Assembly: GCA_008729055.1 (NCBI GenBank)
Contig: SDUX01000001.1
Coordinates: forward strand, 3,751,631 to 3,815,630
Reading direction: 5' to 3'
DNA length: 64,000 nt
Source of the DNA: Pyropia haitanensis
Taxonomy: Eukaryota; Rhodophyta; Bangiophyceae; Bangiales; Bangiaceae
Shown here: in pieces, positions 24,233 to 35,800 of the stretch
Numbering within the stretch: position 1 is the stretch's first letter
Layout: every line of letters begins with the position of its first letter
Notes under the pieces: generated by a model
Seen by the model: the letters and a program-made list of their open reading frames with translations, nothing else
Databases searched by the model: none
What the model was told of the DNA's origin: nothing
Translations under genes and position numbers: made by a program

Positions 24233-26401
24233 TCTCCCCCCCCCCCATCCCCCGACGCCGCCCGGCCGCGCGCGACGACGGCCCGACGCCGCCAATGGGC
24301 CAAACACGCCTCTGCACATGTGGGGTCCGTCGGCGGTCGCGTCGGCCACGGCGGTGGCGGTGGGGGTGGTGGCGCGAGCCCGTCGCCACGGCGGGCGGCG
24401 CGGTCGGGGGGAGGGACGGAGCGCGACCGTGACCGCGCCCGCCGGCCGCCGCGTCACGGCCACGCTGCCACGCAGCGCCCGCGGCGGGGCACACGGACAC
24501 GTGTGGGGACGGCGCCGCCGCGCCGCGGTGGCGGTGGCGGTGGCGTGGCGGTGGCCGTGGCAGCGGCGGTGGCGGTGGCGCCCGCCGGGTGGCACCCCCC
24601 CGCCCCCCCCCCCGCCACGACGTGCCTGTGCGCGCCCACGTCGCGGCGGGCGTCTGTCAGCCCCAAAGCAGTCGCCCGGCGGGCCGCGCAACAAATAGTC
24701 GTGGAGGCGCCCCCCCCTCCACGCGCACGCCTGCGGGGGGGGGTGGGAGGGGGGGAGAGAGAGAGGAGGTGGACCGAGCGGCCGTCGGGTGGTTGGGGGG
24801 CTTGGCCGCCGTCCCCCTCGCTGCACGGCGGTGGCCGCACGCACGGCACGCGGCGGCGCCGGGCCCGGCGCGGCCGTTTTTGGGGTGTGGGCGGCGGGTG
24901 GGGTTTTGGGTGCGGCGGGAGGGGGGGGGGGGGAGGAGCGACCCGGCCGGGCGGGCCCACGCGCGCGGCGCGGCGGCAAGCCCCCCCCCCCTCCGCCCGG
25001 CCCGCTGCTGTTGGAGCCGCCGGCGCGGCTCTGTGCGCAGCGGATACGTAGGCGGGCGGACGGGCAGGGGGGGGGCGGGGGGGGGGGGAGGGGGGAGGGG
25101 GGATTTGGCCACCCTGGCCAGGTGGGTGGAGGGGGTGGCGGTGGCGGCGGCGGCGGGCGCGCGTGGCTGGTGGGGAGCTGTCCAAGCGGGGGGAGGGGGT
25201 GGCGGTGGCGGTAGTGGCGGAGGAGTGGGGTCGAGTGGCGCCGCAGACGCCCGTGTGCGGCGGCGCGGGCGGGCGCGTGGCGCCGCCGCCGCCGCCGCCC
25301 GTTGTCCCGCCGCGGCCGCGTACGTACGCGCGCGCTGCGCGGCGGGGAGCGGGGCGGCTGAGGCGGCGGCTGTGGGGGTGGCGGCGGGGGGGGCCGGTGC
25401 GGGGGGGGGTCACCCCCACCCACCCGCGGGGGCGCCCCCGCCAGCCCGTCGTGGCGCCCGCCGCCGCCGCGGCCGGCCGGCCGCCTGCGAGCGGCGCGGA
25501 CCGCGCCGCGCCTCGCGGGCGGGTGGTCGCCGCCGCGCCCGTGCGCCACCGACGGGGGCGCGCCGCCCGCGTCGGCGCGGCCGTCCCGCCCCCCTGCCGC
25601 CCCGCCGCCGGTGCTCCCCCCCGGCGGCCGCGGCCGTCGGTCGACGACGGCGGCGTGTCGGCACGCGCGCGCGCACGCGGGCGACGGCGGCGCCCCCCGG
25701 TTGCCCCTTCCCCCGCCCCCTCCCCCCCCCCCCCTGTCCCCTCTGCCCTGGCTCCCCCCCCCCCGCCCCCCCGCCCCCTCCGTCCGCTCCCCGCTTCTCT
25801 CACCCCTACCCGACGGCGGGCGCGGCGTGCGCGCCGCGGCTCTTCCCGCTGTGTTCAACCCCCCCACCTACCCCCCTCCTGGCGCGGTGGTGCTTGGTGC
25901 CCGCCCGCGGCGGGTGTCGGTGTCGCCCCCCGCGGCCGGGGGGTGGTGGCGACGGCGGAGGGGGGCGGGTGCCACCACCCCCACTGCCGGCCACGCGGCG
26001 TGGCGGCGGCGGCGGCAGCCCCCGCGGGGGCCACCCGACGGCCACCTGGCAGCGCACGCCCCCGCCGTCCCCCCACTCCCCTGCGCTGCGGGCGTGCTGG
26101 TGGTGGTCCACGACACGCAAGAGTGGGGGGGGGGGGGAGGAGCAGGAGCGGTACCAGCCGCCGCTGCTGCCGCCGCGACGACCATCGCAGCCGCCACCGG
26201 GACCGCCACCGGGACCGCCATCGCGACGCGAGCCGCCACCGGCTCCGCCGCTGTACGAGCTTGCCCACCCATCTGTCCTTCCGCCCCCCCCCCTCTGCTC
26301 CCTCCGTACCGCCTCTTGAATAGCTTTCCTCACCAACACCCCCGCCGCCCCTCCCTCTCCTCGCCGCGTGCGCGCGTGTGGCGGCCCGGCCGTTGGCCGC
26401 C
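23420..26401. other. Gene-poor region; T run, GC triplet repeats, C/T-rich leader
   Basis: A T run at about 23759-23776 lies 340 bases after the preceding stop. From 23.9 to 25.7 kb the sequence is GGC/GCC repeats and G/C runs, with only low-complexity translations on both strands. From about 25700 to 26380 it is strongly C/T-rich, which probably includes the leader of the kinase-like gene. No gene supported. Confidence 0.45.
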
Positions 26402-26714
26402 ATGGACAGCGCCGCGGCGCCGGTCGTGGATGACGACCCCGCCGTCGGCGTGCCGCGGGCCGACGATGGCACGGACCCGCCGCCGCGCATGTCGGTCGTG
26501 TCGGGGGGGACCAGCGGGAGTGGCGGCGGCGGCAGCGTCGTGGACGGGGGGGGTGGCGGTGACGGCGGCGGCGACGCCGACGGTGACAGTCGGGGTGGTG
26601 GCCGGCGAGCACGGGCGGGAAAGTCGGGCGGCAGGGCGGGGGGTGGGGCCGGCCGGGGGGCGGGCCGGGGGGACGCCCGCGCGCGCACGCCCCCACCGAC
26701 GGCGGCGGGCGGTG

Positions 26715-26745
<31 letters not shown>

Positions 26746-26947
26746 CGGCGGTGGCGCACCCGCGTCGGGGGGCACCGCCGCGGCCACCGCCGCGGCGGCG
26801 GGGCGGACGCTGCGGGACTCCCCGCCCGGCCCCCGGTTTGGCCGCCGCCGCCGTGGTCAGGGCGGCGGTGGCGCCCGCGGGCCGCCGGCCGCCGCCGCCA
26901 ACGACGATGGCGGCTGGGGGGCGACGGACCCATCCGACAGCGGCGGT

Positions 26948-26979
<32 letters not shown>

Positions 26980-29900
26980 TGATGATGATGTGGTGGGCGT
27001 GGTGGGCGTGGAGGGCGACGAGGACGAGGCGCTGCTGCGCGGGGTGGAGAGCGCGTCGTGGCGGGCGGGGGGCGGCGCCACGCACGTGGCCGCCGCGGCT
27101 GCGGCGGCCGAGCCCGACATGGACGACGAGGACGATGGGGATGAGGATGATGGGTACGTGCCCCGCCGGCGGCAGGGCGAGGGGCGGGGTGGCGGTGGCG
27201 GCGGCGGCGGCGGCGGCGGCGGCCGCGCGGGTGCGGCGGGGCCGTCTCGTGGCGGCCGCGGCGGCCGGGGCGGCCGCGGCGGCGGCAGCGGCGGCGGGGA
27301 AGCGTCCGCGTCGGCCGGCAGTGGCGGCGACAGTGACGGTGGCGGCAGCGGCGGCGACCTGCTGGTGCCGTCGTCGTCCAACTTTTCCAACCTCTCTGCC
27401 CAGTCGTGGCTGACCGTCGAGTCGGACGAGGAGCTCAACGCGGAGGACCGGGAAGCGCGGGCGGGGTGGCAGTCTGGTGCCGGCGGCGGCGGCAGCGGCG
27501 GCGGCGGCGGCCGCAGCGGCCGCAGCGGCCGCAGCGAATCGGACGACAGCGACGGTGGGGCGGGGCGGCGGGACGGCCGCCGCACCGCCGTTGGCCACAC
27601 CCGCGGCGGCCGGCCGCCCCGCCGCTTCCGCCGCCGCGTCGGCGACACGGACGGCGGCAGCAGCGACGATGCGGGCGTGGGCGCCGCGGGCGCCGCGCGC
27701 GGCGGCGGGCGGGCGCCGCCGCGGTGGGTGCCGCCCCACGGCAGCGCCAGCGGCTCGGCGCCGCCGGGCGGCGTGGCCGCCCGCCGGCGGCCGTCGCCGC
27801 CGGTGCCACGACGGGGCGGCCGCGGCGGCGGGGCGGGGCGGTCCCCCCCGTGCCGCCGTATGGCGTGGGCAGCAGCGCCGCCGCCGCCGCCGCCGCCGCG
27901 GCCGCCGCCGCCGCGGCGGCGCCCCCCCCCCCCGCGCCCGCCGGCCGCGCGTCAGACGCGTCGTCCGCGTCGCATCGACGGTCGTCGTCTGGGTCGGGGC
28001 GGCCTGGCTTGGCGGGCGGCCCGCCGCTCCCCCCCGACGCGCCCGACGCGGAGCTCGCCGCCGTTGCCGCCACCCCCGACCTGTGGGACACGTGCCGGGA
28101 GCGGCCGGTCGGGGAGCGGACGCCCCTCGAGTGCGCGGTGGAGCTGCTCGGCGGCATGGCGTGCTACAAGCGGCAGCCGTTTTTCCGCTGGGGCGCCCGG
28201 CGGGTGTGGCTCTCCCCGGACGTGTCCCGCCTGGTGTGGACGTCGAAAAAGGACGGCGTGCCGGCCGACGCGCTGCGGCTGTCCAAGGTCACCGCGCTGC
28301 GGGTGGTGGACAAGGAGCTGGCCGTTGAGACGGCGGGCGGCCGGCGGCTGGCGCTCATGTTCTCGTCACCCCCCGAGGCGGCCGTCTGGGGCCGCTGCCT
28401 GTCGGTGCTGGTGCCGCTGCAAGCGACAGTCGAGACGCCGCCCGGCGTCGGCGCCCCCGAGCCCGAGCGCGAGGACTATGACCTCGTCGAGGACGGGTGG
28501 GCCGGCGTGCCCGCGCGGTCCCTCCCCGCCGTCAATGACTATGTGCTGCTCGGCCGCGTGCGCGGGCACAATGGCGCCGCGCGGCTCGCGTTGAGCCGCT
28601 CGGCGCGCACGTTTGTGGGCGTCCGGTGGGTACCCGCCGCCGCCGCCGAGGTGCTCCTCCGCTCGGCCGAGGAGGTGGCGGTGCTGAAGCGGCTGCGGCA
28701 CCCAAACCTCCTCGCCTACCGCGAGGTGCTGACGCCCCTGCCGCCGCCCCCACCATCCGACGATGAAGACGATGGCGGCGGCGCGTCGCCGCCACCGCCG
28801 GGGGGCCCGCCGCCACCCCCCCCGCCGGCAGGGGCGTACGTTATCTTTGAGCACGCCGCGCGCGGGGTGGTGGTGGAGGGCAGCCGCGGCTCGGCCGCGC
28901 CGCACGCCCTCCCCGAGCGCATCGCGCGGGAGGTGATTGCGGGCGTCATTGCCGCGACGTCTGCCCTCCACGCGGCGGGCCTCCCGCACGGCGACATCCG
29001 CCCGCAGACCGTCCTCCGCGCCGTCGACGGGACGGTCAAGCTCAACCCGCTGGGCGCGGGCGCGCCCGCCACGCCCGCCGCGCTGCGGGCGCGCCTCGGC
29101 GGCGCGTCCCCCGCCTACCTCGCGCCCGAGCTGTGCTGGCTGGGCGGCCCGGGCGGGCCCCCACCACCCACGACGCCGCGCGCCGCGTTTGCCGCCGACG
29201 TGTGGGCGATTGGGGCGGTGCTCTTCCTGATGCTCTATGGCCGCCCGCCATTTGTGCCGCCGCCGCCGGCGGCGGGCAGCGGCAGCGTCCCCCCGCTGGT
29301 GGCCGGCGGCGCCGGCGCCACCGCGAGTGCCCCCCCCGCGGGCGCGGCGGCGCCATCGGCGGCGGACGTGCAGGCGGCGATTGTGCGGGGCACCCTACGG
29401 GTGCCGAGAAAGCCCGAGACGTCCCCGCTGGTACGGGCGCTGCTAAAGGGCATCCTCGAGGAGCGTGACCCGGCGGCGCGCGTCGGCCTCGCGGAGCTCC
29501 GCGCGCACCCGTGGTTCACCGAGGGCGCCCCGCCGGTGGGCGTCGACGCCGCCGCCGCCGCCGCTGCCGCCGCGTCTGCGCCGCCGGGCATCGCCGCGGC
29601 CGGCGGGGTGGTGGTGGGGGGTGGCGGCGCTGGGGTGGCACCTGCTGCCGCCGCCGGCGGCGTCGGCGGCGGCGGCGAAGACGACGCGTGGGCCGCCCGC
29701 CCGCCGCCGCCCATCCCGCCGGGCCTCATCCTCACCGCCGCGGAGGTGTCGACGGCGGTGGGGCTGGCGCGGGTGCGGCCGCCGGGCGGCGACGCGTCGT
29801 CGGGGGGCCGGGGCAGCCGCGGCTCGGGGGGGACGGCGGTGGTGACGGCCGCGGCGCCAACAACAGCGGTGGTGGCGGCGGTACCGATGGCGGCCGCGGC

Positions 29901-30015
29901 GCCGCCATCCACCGCCGTTGCGGCGGTGCCGCCGGCGGGCGCCATGGACGCGCTCGTCGCGGGCGTCGCGGCGCGGGCGGCGAGCAAGGGCAAGGGGCGG
30001 CGGTGGCGGTCATAG
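26402..30015 (+). CDS. PH-domain protein with a CaMKK/LKB1-like pseudokinase domain
   Basis: Start ATG 26402. The N-terminal third is Gly-rich and acidic (runs of Asp at 26970-26990) with one conserved-looking island (NFSNLSAQSWLTVESDEEL). The frame changes around 27.83-27.95 kb beside C runs. A pleckstrin-homology-like domain follows at about 28120-28430: ECAVELLGGMACYKRQPFF, RRVWLSPDVSRLVWTSKK, a C-terminal helix with Trp. A protein-kinase fold lies at about 28530-29520: VLKRLRHPNLLAYREV, LHAAGLPHGDIRPQTVL, SPAYLAPELC, FAADVWAIGAVLFLMLYG and ARVGLAELRAHPWF. These match the CaMKK/LKB1/SNF1-kinase-kinase group. Key residues are altered: the beta-3 Lys is Arg (VGVRW), HRD is HGD, the Mg-binding Asn is Thr, and DFG is replaced by NPLG. 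The Gly loop is GRVRGHNG. It is therefore probably catalytically weak or dead and acts as a scaffold or regulator. The tail is Ala-rich. Confidence 0.85.
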
Positions 30016-30798
30016 GGTCAGGGGTGGTGGTGGGCGGGAGAAGGCGGGTGAAAAAAAAAAAAAACGCAAGAGGCCCACGAGCTGTGCGTACGGGTGCTCG
30101 CCAAGGCTGCTTTTTTTTTTTTTTTTGTATCCCCTATGCGTGGGCGGCGAACGCTTCGCCGTCTCGGCTGACGGCGCCGCGTGTCGAGTCCCTTCCCGTG
30201 AATGCTGAGGAAGACACGTGGCGTGATCGTGGCAACGACTGCGACCGCTGATGCCTGCGTAGTAATTCCTTGTGTCAGGCGCACGACCTTTGCGGCTGCG
30301 CCCAGAATAATTCGGCCCCGCGACCGGCAGGGCCACGACCTTGGCCGTCCTCCCAAGGCCCTTCGTGCGTGCGCAGCGGCCTCTTGCGGAGGGTGCGTGG
30401 CGTGGCGTGGCGTGGCGGCTCGCCCAGGGGGGTCGCGCGCGGTGGGTGGGTGGGACGGTCGCCGCCCTCTCTCTCTCACCCCCCCCGTCGTTGTGCCTGC
30501 AGGGTGCGGCGTGGGCGGTGGTGCGCCAAGGGCCCGTTGCTCGCCGCCGCCTCTGGCGTTGTGGTGGAAATCCCCACCGCCTGCGTACTGCGACGAAACT
30601 TCGCACCCGGCTGACGGCGACCGGGCGCCACACCCGCGGCTGGCTGGTCGCCGTGCTATCTCCCTCCCTATTGTCCTGGGTCTTTGCCCCTCTCAACGGC
30701 TTCCCCCCCCCCCCCTCGCCCTCCATCCTTCTGCGCGCCCCCCCCGCTCTTCCGTCGCCCCCCCCCTCCCCTGCTCTTCCGCGCCCCCATACCTCGTC
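30016..30798. other. Intergenic region between pseudokinase and SNARE genes
   Basis: Contains an A run at about 30051-30064 and a T run at about 30111-30126 within 120 bases of the pseudokinase stop. Four GCGTG units lie at 30395-30414. A C/T-rich leader from about 30690 leads to the next start. No coding evidence. Confidence 0.5.
30395..30414 (+). repeat. (GCGTG)4 pentanucleotide repeat
   Basis: Four tandem GCGTG units in intergenic DNA upstream of the SNARE gene. Confidence 0.7.
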
Positions 30799-31389
30799 AT
30801 GTTTTCCAAGAAGAAGAAGGGCGGGGGTGGAGGCGGCGTCGTCCTGCTAGACTCACCCGCCGGCGGCGGACCGTCTTCCCCCGCCTCCCCCCCCGCCGAC
30901 TCGTTTGACGACCTCCTCGGCGATGCCCCGTCGACAGGCGGCCGCAGCGGCGGCACCGCCGCGGCGGGCCGCGCACCAACCGCCGCGGAGATGGAGCAAA
31001 TGTCCGTGGCGGAGCTGGAGGAGCACGCCCTCGCGCAGGCCGCGGCGGGGAATGAGGGCACCAAGCGGTCGTTGGCGCTCGCCCTCGAGGCGCGGTCGAT
31101 TGGGGTCAACACGGCGGCGACGCTCAAGGACCAGACCAGGCAGCTGGAGGGGATGACCGCCGACATTGAGCGCGTGCATGACTGCCTGGATAAGTCGGAA
31201 AAGGTCATTGACAAGATGACCAAGCCCGTGTACGTGCGCATGTTTTCGCGCTCCAAGCGGCCGGGCAAGGGCCTCGACAAGCAGAAGAAGCTGGGCCGCA
31301 AGGAGGCCAAGGAGCGCGACGCGCTGCGCGAGGGGGGGGTGGACAGCCTGGACCTGGACGGCCTCCGCGAGCGGGACGAGGCTGCCCGT

Positions 31390-31423
<34 letters not shown>

Positions 31424-31746
31424 CGGACCGGGCGGACCTGCTCGACGAGCAGCTGGTGGCGTCGAAGAAGGGCAAGGCCGCCCGCGCGGTCGGCGGCGCG
31501 GCGGGCGTTGGCGGCCGCGAGGAGTACGCGGGCTACTCGACGGGCGTCGCGTCGGCGTTGCGCAAGCAGGACGAGGACCTGGACGCCATCTCGGGGGCGC
31601 TCGCCGACATGAAGGGCCTCGCGAGCGCGATGAACTCGGAGCTGACCTACCAGGAGGGCCTCGTGTCGACCGTGAACGAGTACACGCTCGAGACGTCACG
31701 GCGGACGAAGGCGAACGCGGACAAGGTCAAGACGATGCTCAAGTGA
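30799..31746 (+). CDS. SNAP25/SNAP33-like Qb+Qc SNARE
   Basis: Soluble Qbc-SNARE of about 315 residues. These proteins supply two of the four helices of the plasma-membrane fusion complex, pairing with a syntaxin and a VAMP. The frame is intact, with one exon. After a basic and Ser/Pro-rich N-terminus, the Qb helix spans about residues 75-140 (GTKRSLALALEARSIG, LKDQTRQLEGMTADIERV), keeping a Gln at the central layer. It is followed by MFSRSKRPGK, which resembles the MFSKxWKPKK segment after the Qb helix of plant SNAP33. The Qc helix covers about residues 246-314 (LRKQDEDLDAISGALADM, MNSELTYQEGLVSTVNEY). By my hand alignment its central-layer position is Leu, not Gln. There is no Cys cluster for palmitoylation between the helices; membrane contact may use the basic linker. 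The start follows a C/T-rich leader. A T run lies about 95 bases after the stop. Confidence 0.92.
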
Positions 31747-32823
31747 GCGGATGGAACGGGGGGGCGGGGGGTTGAGGGCAGGGGGGGGGGGGCGGTGTGG
31801 TAAGAGAAGGCGACGTGCCGCCGTGGCCACGGTGTGCGTGTTTTTTTTTTTTTTCTTGTGCACATTCGTTTGGCCTCGTTTACGACGTGCAACACGCTCC
31901 GCGTGCGGCGCTTGGCGTGCCTGTGGCGGACCTGCGAGTCACGCGCGGGCCGGACAAGACGTCTGGTGTTCGGGCCGCACGGTCATGCCTACCCCTACCA
32001 TACGAACAGACTTACAGTCGAATGAAGTACATTCACTGTGCCAACCGTCGACCTTTGGAGCGCCGGCGCTTCCTGCCCCGATCACGTGGACTCTACGCCA
32101 TCGGCGGCCGGCCGTACCGCACGCCGCGGGCATGCTGCCTACACCTCTGCCGCACGGGAACCGACGTGGAAGTGCGCCGCACACCCGCGCCGCGCGCCGG
32201 TTGCAACAACGGGTACACGCCGCCAACGGACGTACGCCCGGTCCCGGCGACGCGTCGCCGCCGCGGTGGCCGCGTGCTCGCGGCGCCCCCGCCCGCCGCC
32301 ACGCGCCCACATCCGACCCACGCCCGCGCGCCCTGCCTTCTCTTTGCCCGCTCCCTGCCGCGGCGGCCGCCGCAGTGGCGCGGCCACGCCCGCCAGCGGT
32401 GGCGGCCTCCCCCCCACCGCCGCCGCGCGGGCGGCTGCCGGGGGGGGGAGCGCCCACGCGCCGCCCTCGCTGCCATGCGGTACCGCGGCACGCCGCGGCG
32501 GGGCGCTGGTGGCGGGCGGCGGCTTGGTGGGGGGGGTGGCACGCCCGGGGGGAGGATGGCGGCGCGTCGAGGGGGGGACCGCCCCGCCGTGCCGCCGCCC
32601 CGCAGCCACGCTACGCCTACAGGTGTGGGGGCGGACCTGGCCACGCCGCGGGCGGCCATTCAAAAGGCGCGTCCCCGTCCCGTGCATCAGCGTCGCGGCT
32701 GCTGCCGCCGTCGCTGCCGCCATTGACATTCCAGGCACCCTCCGTCCCGCTCACAGTCTCCCTCCTCCCCCGCCCACCCTTCTTGCCGGCCGCGCTTGGC
32801 CGGGGACGGACGCGCACGCCGCC
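31747..32823. other. Intergenic region; T run and leader of the ATPase gene
   Basis: A T run at about 31842-31857 follows the SNARE stop. From 31.9 to 32.3 kb composition is more balanced, with no recognisable protein. A motif TTCAAAAGG near 32658 could be a weak TATA-like element. A C/T-rich leader at about 32740-32790 precedes ATG 32824. Confidence 0.4.
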
Positions 32824-35800
32824 ATGTCGTCCTCCTCCCTCTCCTCTGACGAGCTGGCCGCCCCCGCCGCGGCGCGCGGCAAGAGCGGCGGCGTCGCCCC
32901 GCGGGCGGCATCCGAGCTGCGACTGCCCATGGTGGATGGCGGGGAGGCGGCGGCGGCGGGGATGACGCTCGCCGAGACGCTCGCGTCGCTCCACACGGGC
33001 CGGGGGGGGTTGAGTACGGCGGCGGTGGCGGCGCGCCTCGAGACGGTACGTGGCGCGCAAGGGAGAGAGGGCGGGGGGGGGGGGGGAGACAGGGGGGGGG
33101 GTGCACCGGGTGAGACCGTGTGCGTGCCGTTGGGCGCGGACCAGCGGCGGCGGGTCCCCACCCACGGGACGAGGGTGCGGGGTGTGGGCAAGTGTGGCGT
33201 GGGGGACTCACCAGCTTGCGTGCCCTGTGGGGGGACGTGGTGTTGTGGCTGCGGGGGCTGCTGCGGTGGGGGTTTACTCCTCCCTGTCCGGGTTTGTTGC
33301 GTGCATGCTCGCTGTTGCCTGTCATGGTCGTGGGCGGTGGCGGCCCCCACAGTTTGGGCGCAACGAGCTGGTACCCAAAAAGGTCAACCCCGTGCTGCAC
33401 TTCCTCTCCTTCATGTGGAACCCGCTGAGCTGGGTGATGGAGGCGGCCGCGGTCGTGGCCATCGCGGTGGACAAGTACGTGTTGAGGGAGGTCGGGGAGG
33501 GGCCCACCGCCGCGCGGCTGTGGGGCGAGCACGGCTGTGTGGCGTGCTTGAGGGGGGGGGGCACGGCCAGACGAGGCGGCGTGCCAGAGTGCCATGGTGG
33601 GTCGAGCTCCGCCGGCCGGGGGGTCCGCACCGTGTGCGCGGGTGAGCGTCGTCCGTGTGCTGCTGCTGACGCGTCCCTTGTCGGCCTTGCCTCGTGCGTG
33701 GTTTCTTTCTGCCGCTCTCCCCCTTGTCTGTGTGCCTTTCTCGTCCTCGCCCTCCTCCTCCGTGACCTCTGCAGTGGCGGCGGCGAGCCCCCTGACTATG
33801 AAGACTTTGCCGGCATTGTCTTCCTGCTGCTGCTCAACGCGACGATCGGCTACGTCGAGGACGCGCGCGCCGGCAACGCGGTCGCCGCGCTGGCCGCGTC
33901 GCTCGCCACGCAGGCGACCGCCCTCCGCGACGGCGGCTGGGCCACCCTCCCCGCCGCGGAGCTGGTGCCCGGCGACATTGTCCACGTCAAGCTCGGCGAC
34001 GTTTGCCCCGCCGACGTGCGGGTGCTCGGCGACGCCGCCGCGGGGTTGGACGACGCCCCGCTGGGCGGCGACGACGGGGATGAGGACGCGACGGGTGGTC
34101 CGCTGCCGCCGCCGCTGCCGCCGGTGGCGCTCAAGGTGGACCAGGCGGGCCTCACCGGCGAGTCGCTGCCGGTGGACAAGCGCGTCGGCGCGCTCGCCTA
34201 TGCCGGGTCGGTCGTCAAGTGTGGCGAGTCGCCCGCGGTGGTGGTGGCCACCGGCGGGCAGACGTTTTTTGGCAAGGCCGCCGGCCTCGTCGCCGCCGCG
34301 TCGGCCGACGGCGCGACCGCGTCGACGACGCTGACGTCGATTGGCACGTTTTGTGTGGTCGCCATCGCCGTTGCCCTCACCGTCGAGGTGGCCGTCATGT
34401 ACGCGGCGCTCGGCTACTCGTACCGGCGGGGGGTGGCCAACGCGCTGGTGCTGCTCATTGGCGGCGTGCCCATCGCGATGCCCACCGTCTTGTCCGTCAC
34501 GTCCGCGCTCGGCGCGCGGCAGCTGGCCGCGAAAGGCGCGGTCGTGACGTCCATCGCGGCGGTCGAGGCGCTCGCCGCGGTGGACGTCCTCGTCAGTGAC
34601 AAGACGGGCACCCTCACGACGGGCGTCCTCACCATTGACACGGAGAACGTGGCCATCCTGGACGGCGCCCGCGGCGGGGGGGGCGCCGGGGGGGTGGACG
34701 TGGACGGGGTGGTGCTCCTCGCCGCCCGCGCGTCGCGCACGGAGAACGCCGACGCGATCGACACGGCCGTCGTTGGCTGCCTGCCGTCGCCGGCGGCGGC
34801 GCGGGCGGGCATCACCGAGACCCGCTTTGTCCCGTTTGACCCGTCCAACAAGCGCACGGCCATCACTTACACGGACGACGCGAGCGGCGAGACGGTGGAG
34901 GTGACTAAGGGCGCCCCGCATACGATTCTGGACGTGACCCAAGCAGACGCCGCCACCCACGAGGCCGTGGACAGGATCGTGGCAGGCTTTGCACGCCGCG
35001 GCTTGCGCTCCCTCGGCCTGGCAAGCCGCACCCTCCCCTCTGGGGCGGCCGCCGCGGCGGCCGCCACCGCCGCGCCGTGGACGTACGTGGCGGTCATCCC
35101 CATCTTTGACCCGCCCCGCCACGACACGGTCGACACGGTCCGCCGCGTGCGCGCGGCCGGCGTGGACGTCAAGATGGCGACGGGCGACCAGCGGGAGATC
35201 GCGGTGGAGACGTGCGCGCGGCTGGGGATGGGCACCAACGTCCTCCCCGCCGAGGCGCTGGTGACGACCGCCGCCGCCGCCGCCGCCGGGGGGGGCTCTT
35301 TGTTGGCAGCCTCATCGACGTGATCGAGGGCGCCGACGGCTTTGCGGGCGTGTTTCCGCAGAGCAAGTACCTGATTGTGGAGGAGCTGCAAAGGGCGGGG
35401 CACACGGTTGCCATGACCGTACGTTGCTGGGTGGGGACGTGGGGAAGGGGGGGGGGAGGGTGCGTCTGCGCAGAGAGGGGGAGCGCATCGATCTACAGGC
35501 GCCTGGATGCCGTGCGTCGTGCTTGCCGGGCGTTTGTCCTCATGTGTTCGTCATGTTCACCTTCTGACTGTTGTTTCTTGTACGGCTGTGGAGCTTGCGT
35601 GTGTGCCCTGTCGGTACGCTGATGGTGTTGTGGACGCATTGCCGGCGCTTCCCTGTCTGTGTCGCCCGTCGCTGCATCGTTCTCTGCTCTGTACAGGGTG
35701 ACGGCGTCAATGATGCGCCCGCGCTCAAGCGCTCGCACGTGGGCTTTGCCGTCTCGGGCGCGACGGCGGCGGCGCGCTCCGCGGCGGACGTGGTGCTCAC

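Noticed and set aside
21972..24500. An 842-codon minus-strand open frame opposite the 20226 orphan
   Set aside because: It is the antisense shadow of a GC-rich gene, with Arg/Gly-rich content and no motif. The plus-strand reading has balanced, structured blocks.
24500..25900. Possible minus-strand gene in the 24.5-25.9 kb interval
   Set aside because: Three frames are open but all are low complexity; there is no domain, no spliced motif and no leader.
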